Origin: Rhodobacterales bacterium CG2_30_65_12 | GTDB lineage: Bacteria; Pseudomonadota; Alphaproteobacteria; Rhodobacterales; Rhodobacteraceae | Direction of reading: 5' to 3' | NCBI GenBank assembly: GCA_001873585.1 | Contig: MNZL01000033.1 | Span: 1-8,726, forward strand | Length of the DNA stretch: 8,726 bases | Shown: positions 5,761-8,726 of the stretch, piece by piece | Layout of the letters: each line of letters begins with the position of its first letter | Position numbering within the stretch: the stretch's first letter is position 1 | The notes under the pieces: generated by a model | Told to the model about the DNA's origin: nothing | The model's database searches: none | The model's input: only the letters and a program-made list of their open reading frames with translations | Position numbers and translations under genes: made by a program

Positions 5761-6453
5761 TCAGACCTCGATCGGCTGCAAGACCTGTGGCTCGATCACG
5801 TCCACCCCCGTCAGCACTTCTTTCATCAGCGCGGCCGATTGTTCGAGCGCCGGGAAGGTGCGGTAGTGGCAGGGGATCAGTGTGCGGAAGTTGAAGTATT
5901 TGCGCGCAGCATAAGAGGCGCGCGCCATATCCATGGTGTAATACCCGCCCGCGCACATGAGCCCGATGTCGGGATTGTGCACCTCGCCCATCCAGGCCAT
6001 GTCGGCCATGATGTCGGTATCGCCAGTGGCGTAGATCACGTGGCCGTCGCCGGCGATCATGTAGCCCGATTCGGTGCCGGTGTAGACCGGGCCGCCGGCG
6101 CTCTGGCTGGCCGAGGAATGGCTGGCGTTGACCATCGTCACCGCCACCCGACCAAGCTTCACCGTGCCACCCTTGTTGAAGCCGATGGTGGGGAAATCGT
6201 AGCGTGCCGCCCACCATTGCATGAGGTCGTAGATCCCGACCGCCGGGATGCCGAGCCGCTCGCAGATCATCGGCGCGTCGGCGCCGTGGTCGGAATGGCC
6301 GTGGGTGACAAGCACATGGGTCGCGCCGGCGATGGCGGCGTCGTGCTGCGCGGCGGGCAGCATCGGATTTCCCTCGAGCCAGGGGTCGAGCAAGATCACT
6401 GCATCTTCGATTTCGAGGCGAAAGCTCGCGTGGCCGAGCCAGGTGATTTTCAT
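5761..6453 (-). CDS. Metal-dependent hydrolase, UPF0173 / UlaG-like metallo-beta-lactamase fold
   Basis: This 230-residue cytoplasmic protein belongs to the metallo-beta-lactamase fold group annotated as UPF0173 metal-dependent hydrolases, related to UlaG lactonases. The usual length is about 225-230. Motifs in order: MKITWLGHASFRLE start, LLDPWLEGNP (21-30), the metal motif THGHSDHG (50-57) with His51, His53, Asp55 and His56, NASHSS with His112, YATGDTD (141-147) with Asp145, and PCHYRTFP with His196. All expected two-metal ligands are present, so it should be active; the substrate is not known. The start at 6453 is set by a near-perfect SD, AAAGGAGG, 5 nt upstream. The frame stays open for a further 82 codons, but that stretch shows no conserved features. 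The gene is single, convergent with the his group and divergent from gatC. No partner gene hints at a pathway. Confidence 0.9.
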   Translation of the reverse strand: MKITWLGHASFRLEIEDAVILLDPWLEGNPMLPAAQHDAAIAGATHVLVTHGHSDHGADAPMICERLGIPAVGIYDLMQWWAARYDFPTIGFNKGGTVKLGRVAVTMVNASHSSASQSAGGPVYTGTESGYMIAGDGHVIYATGDTDIMADMAWMGEVHNPDIGLMCAGGYYTMDMARASYAARKYFNFRTLIPCHYRTFPALEQSAALMKEVLTGVDVIEPQVLQPIEV

Positions 6454-6458
6454 GTTGG

Positions 6459-6466
6459 CCTCCTTT
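6459..6466 (-). promoter_or_regulatory. Strong ribosome binding site of the hydrolase gene
   Basis: On the minus strand AAAGGAGG stands 5 nt before the ATG at 6453. It decides this start over the several in-frame upstream candidates reaching to about 6699. Confidence 0.8.
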
Positions 6467-6890
6467 GTTGTCGGGGCCATGGTAGCACGGGAGCGGGGCG
6501 AAGAAAGTGGATTGGTCGGCTCGCGTCGGCGGCTGCAACGAACGGCTCGATTCGGGGCTCTGAGCCGCGCCGGTGAAAGCCGCAACCAACCCGGCCTTGC
6601 GCGTCGTAGCGGGGCGCACGCTTGCCAGTTGCGAACATCCCGGCGGCGAGTCTCGCCCCGATCGGCATCAATTCTTTCCTGTTTCGCACATTTTCCCAAA
6701 GTTGGGCCGGGCGGGCAAAGACCCGGCCATCCCGCGTCTACCAGGTCGCGGTGCCGTGCTCTCCCTCGGCCCGCATTTTCTGCGGCGCACCCTCAATGTG
6801 CTGATGCTGGGCTGGGTGATCGGGGTCTGCCGTGCCCACATGCTTGCGGGCGAAGCGCGCGGGCGGTAAATGGGCGGGGAAACCCGAAAC

Positions 6891-6896
6891 GGGAGG
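6891..6896 (+). promoter_or_regulatory. Ribosome binding site of gatC
   Basis: GGGAGG lies 5 nt before the gatC ATG at 6902 and supports that start. Confidence 0.65.
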
Positions 6897-6901
6897 CCCC
6901 C

Positions 6902-7189
6902 ATGTCGATCGACATCGAAACCGCGCGAAAAGTGGCGCATCTCGCCCGCATCAGGGTCGAGGAAGACCGGTTGCCAGCGCTGGCGCAGGAATTTTCCAAC
7001 ATCCTCGCCTTCATCGAGCAGCTCAACGAGGTGAACGTGGACGACATCGAACCGATGGTCTCGGTCACACCGATGCGGCTGAAGCGCCGCGCGGACGTGG
7101 TGACGGACGGCGGCTACCAGGACAAGATCCTGTCAAACGCGCCGGACGCCCGCGAGGGTTTTTTTGCCGTGCCGAAAGTGGTGGAGTGA
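6902..7189 (+). CDS. gatC: Asp-tRNA(Asn)/Glu-tRNA(Gln) amidotransferase subunit C
   Basis: GatC is the small scaffold subunit of the GatCAB amidotransferase. It wraps between GatA and GatB and stabilises the complex that converts mischarged Glu-tRNA(Gln) and/or Asp-tRNA(Asn) to the correct aminoacyl-tRNAs. The 95-residue product matches the family throughout: TARKVAHLARIRVEEDRLPALAQEFSNILAFIEQLNEVNVDDIEPMVSVTPM, then RRADVVTDG and the ending APDAREGFFAVPKVVE. It is fully cytoplasmic. The ATG has a good GGGAGG SD. The stop is 3 bp before the gatA start, so the two are co-transcribed and probably translationally coupled. gatB is not in the window. Confidence 0.96.
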   Translation: MSIDIETARKVAHLARIRVEEDRLPALAQEFSNILAFIEQLNEVNVDDIEPMVSVTPMRLKRRADVVTDGGYQDKILSNAPDAREGFFAVPKVVE

Positions 7190-7192
7190 GCC

Positions 7193-8674
7193 ATGTCTGA
7201 TCTCAACAAGCTGACCATTTCGGGGGCGCGTGACGCGCTGGCCAAGGGCGAGACCACGGCGCAGGCGCTCACCGAGGCCTGCCTGGCCGAGATTGAGGGC
7301 GCGGGCGCGCTCGGTGCCTTCGTGCACAAGACGCCGGAGATCGCGCTGGACCAGGCCAAGGCGGCCGATGCCCGGATCAAGGCAGGCGAGGCCACGGCGA
7401 TGACGGGCATTCCGCTCGGGATCAAGGATTTGTTCTGCACCCGGGGTGTGCCCAGCCAGGCTGCCAGCCGCATCCTCGAAGGCTTCAAGCCGGAATACGA
7501 ATCGACCGTGACGCAGAAGCTGTTCGACGCCGGCGCGGTGATGCTCGGCAAGCTCAACATGGATGAATTCGCCATGGGTAGCTCGACCGAAACCTCCGTT
7601 TACGGCAACGCGGTGAACCCGTGGAAGGTTGACGAGCGCCAGCTTACCCCCGGCGGCTCTTCGGGCGGATCGGCCAGCGCGGTCGCCGCCGACCTCTGCC
7701 TTGCCGCCACCGGCACCGATACCGGCGGCTCGATCCGCCAGCCCGCCGCCTTCGCCGGCATTACGGGCTTGAAGCCCACTTATGGCCGGGTCTCGCGCTG
7801 GGGTATCGTTGCCTTCGCCTCGTCGCTCGATCAGGCCGGGCCGATGACCAAGAGCGTGCGCGACGCCGCGATCATGCTCAGTGCCATGGCCGGGCATGAC
7901 CCGAAGGATTCCACTTCGCGCGATCTTGCCGTGCCGGATTTCGAGGCCGCGCTCACCGGCGATATCAAGGGCACGGTGATCGGCATCCCGCGCGAATACC
8001 GCCTCGACGGTATGCCTGCCGAGATCGAAAAGCTCTGGGACGAGGGCAAGGCGATGCTCGCCGATGCCGGCGCCCGGATGATCGACATCAGCCTGCCGCA
8101 CACCAAATACGCGCTGCCGGCCTATTATGTGATTGCGCCCGCCGAGGCGTCGTCAAACCTCGCGCGCTATGATGGTGTGCGCTTTGGCCGCCGCGCCAGG
8201 CTCGCGGCCGGCGATGGCATTACCGAGATGTATGAAAAAACCCGCGCCGAGGGCTTCGGCGACGAGGTTCAGCGCCGGGTGATGGTGGGCACTTACGTGC
8301 TCTCGGCGGGGTTCTACGATGCCTATTACAACCGCGCCCGCAAGGTGCGCGCCTTGATCAAGCGCGATTTCGAAGAGGCCTTCGATCAGGGCGTGGATGC
8401 CATCCTAACGCCCGCCACGCCCTCGGCCGCCTTCGGCTTGGGCGAAATGGCCGATGCCGACCCGGTGGCGATGTATCTCAATGATGTGTTCACGGTCACG
8501 GTCAATCTCGCCGGGCTGCCGGGCATCTCGGTGCCTGCCGGGCTTGACGTCGAGGGGCTGCCGCTTGGGCTGCAACTGATCGGCAAGCCGTGGGAAGAGG
8601 GCGATCTGCTGAATACCGCCTATGCGCTTGAACGTGCGGCGGGGTTTGTTTCCAAGCCGGAGAAATGGTGGTAG
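7193..8674 (+). CDS. gatA: Asp-tRNA(Asn)/Glu-tRNA(Gln) amidotransferase subunit A
   Basis: GatA is the glutaminase subunit: it releases ammonia from glutamine, which is channelled to GatB to amidate Glu-tRNA(Gln) or Asp-tRNA(Asn). The 493-residue product is full length for the family. The amidase-signature Ser-cisSer-Lys triad is readable: Lys78 in GIPLGIKDLF, cis-Ser156 in LTPGGSSGGSASAVAADL, and nucleophile Ser180 in GTDTGGSIRQPAAFAGITGLKPTYGRVSRWG. The spacing of 24 residues between the two serines equals that in characterised GatA. Later conserved parts include LDQAGPMTKSVRDAA, PAYYVIAPAEASSNLARYDGVRFGRR and NLAGLPGISVPAGL..GLPLGLQLIG. The start ATG 7193 has GGAG 6 nt upstream, inside the end of gatC. 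Together with the downstream partial frame this may be a three-gene unit. Confidence 0.97.
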   Translation: MSDLNKLTISGARDALAKGETTAQALTEACLAEIEGAGALGAFVHKTPEIALDQAKAADARIKAGEATAMTGIPLGIKDLFCTRGVPSQAASRILEGFKPEYESTVTQKLFDAGAVMLGKLNMDEFAMGSSTETSVYGNAVNPWKVDERQLTPGGSSGGSASAVAADLCLAATGTDTGGSIRQPAAFAGITGLKPTYGRVSRWGIVAFASSLDQAGPMTKSVRDAAIMLSAMAGHDPKDSTSRDLAVPDFEAALTGDIKGTVIGIPREYRLDGMPAEIEKLWDEGKAMLADAGARMIDISLPHTKYALPAYYVIAPAEASSNLARYDGVRFGRRARLAAGDGITEMYEKTRAEGFGDEVQRRVMVGTYVLSAGFYDAYYNRARKVRALIKRDFEEAFDQGVDAILTPATPSAAFGLGEMADADPVAMYLNDVFTVTVNLAGLPGISVPAGLDVEGLPLGLQLIGKPWEEGDLLNTAYALERAAGFVSKPEKWW

Positions 8675-8726
8675 ACCGCCTCGCCAAAGCCGCCATGGCC
8701 AAGGACGTTCGGGGGAAGCTCATGCG
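8665..8726 (+). CDS. Possible start of the next gene, overlapping the gatA end (3' partial)
   Basis: A frame open to the right edge begins with ATG 8665, followed by GTG 8668, ATG 8695 and ATG 8722 as other possible starts, and reads MVVDRLAKAAMAKDVRGKLM. GGAG at 8659-8662 is 2 nt before the ATG but 5 nt before the GTG, so the GTG or a later ATG may be used. An overlap of 7-10 bp with gatA would fit an operon. With only about 20 codons visible I do not recognise a family, and chance is not excluded. Confidence 0.35.
   Translation, partial: MVVDRLAKAAMAKDVRGKLM

Larger units (their letters stand above)
6454..6901. other. 448 bp gap between the hydrolase gene and gatC
   Basis: No gene here is convincing. 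It must contain the promoters of the divergent hydrolase gene and gatC, but no clear -35/-10 pair is visible; TACCAT at about 6476-6481 on the minus strand is the best -10-like hexamer and lacks a good -35. There is a less GC-rich stretch at 6669-6702 and, right after it, a perfect 7 bp hairpin GGCCGGG/CCCGGCC (6705-6711 with 6722-6728) without a T run. A plus-strand frame from GTG 6573 to TAA 6869 (98 codons) ends 32 bp before gatC. Its last 40 residues include a hydrophobic run (LNVLMLGWVIGV) and GC-rich third positions, but it has no SD and no family I recognise. Confidence 0.5.

Noticed and set aside
6543..6567. CGGCTC/GAGCCG stem with a TTCGATT-like loop that looked like a tRNA T-arm
   Set aside because: The loop is 13 nt and no acceptor, D or anticodon arms can be placed around it.
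6454..6699. N-terminal extension of the hydrolase gene by 82 in-frame codons
   Set aside because: The extension is Arg-rich without conserved features, whereas MKITWLGHASF is the standard family N terminus and has AAAGGAGG 5 nt before its ATG.

Overview
The window reads as chromosomal core-genome DNA from a high-GC alphaproteobacterium, most likely of the Rhodobacteraceae/Rhodobacterales. This rests on the GC-rich third codon positions, the roughly 509-residue HisS of alphaproteobacterial type, the split short-HisG plus HisZ arrangement, and GC hairpins carrying a TTTGGTC...AAATACC box that I associate from memory with this family. I see no transposase, integrase, phage gene, tRNA, rRNA, CRISPR array or toxin/defence gene.

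Layout from left to right. Positions 2-607 hold the 3' part of an extensin-family protein (periplasmic, M15-peptidase-like fold). It runs into the convergent gene for an RluB/RsuA-type rRNA pseudouridine synthase (595-1428, minus), and the two share 13 bp at their 3' ends. Across a 62 bp divergent gap lies tadA (1491-1940, plus), the tRNA A34 deaminase. A box-plus-hairpin repeat closes tadA and faces the small gene slyX (2022-2222, minus). Next is a tightly coupled plus-strand group, hisS-hisZ-hisG (2287-5592), with overlapping stop and start codons. A 168 bp intergenic region (5593-5760) follows, packed with hairpins and two head-to-head copies of the same repeat. Then comes a UPF0173/UlaG-like metallo-beta-lactamase-fold hydrolase (5761-6453, minus). 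A 448 bp gap without a convincing gene precedes gatC-gatA (6902-8674, plus). A new reading frame may begin over the end of gatA and leave the window.

Most of the genes serve translation: rRNA pseudouridylation, wobble inosine formation, histidyl-tRNA charging, and transamidation of Glu-tRNA(Gln)/Asp-tRNA(Asn) by GatCAB. HisZ and HisG form the first enzyme of histidine biosynthesis, and HisZ is a paralogue of the HisS encoded directly before it. The operon therefore couples making histidine with charging it onto tRNA.

I found no undescribed multi-gene system. The most interesting signals are the box-hairpin repeat family (three copies, two forming a near-perfect palindrome of about 68 nt), a low-GC, rare-codon patch in the insertion domain of hisS, and the unexplained 448 bp gap upstream of gatC.
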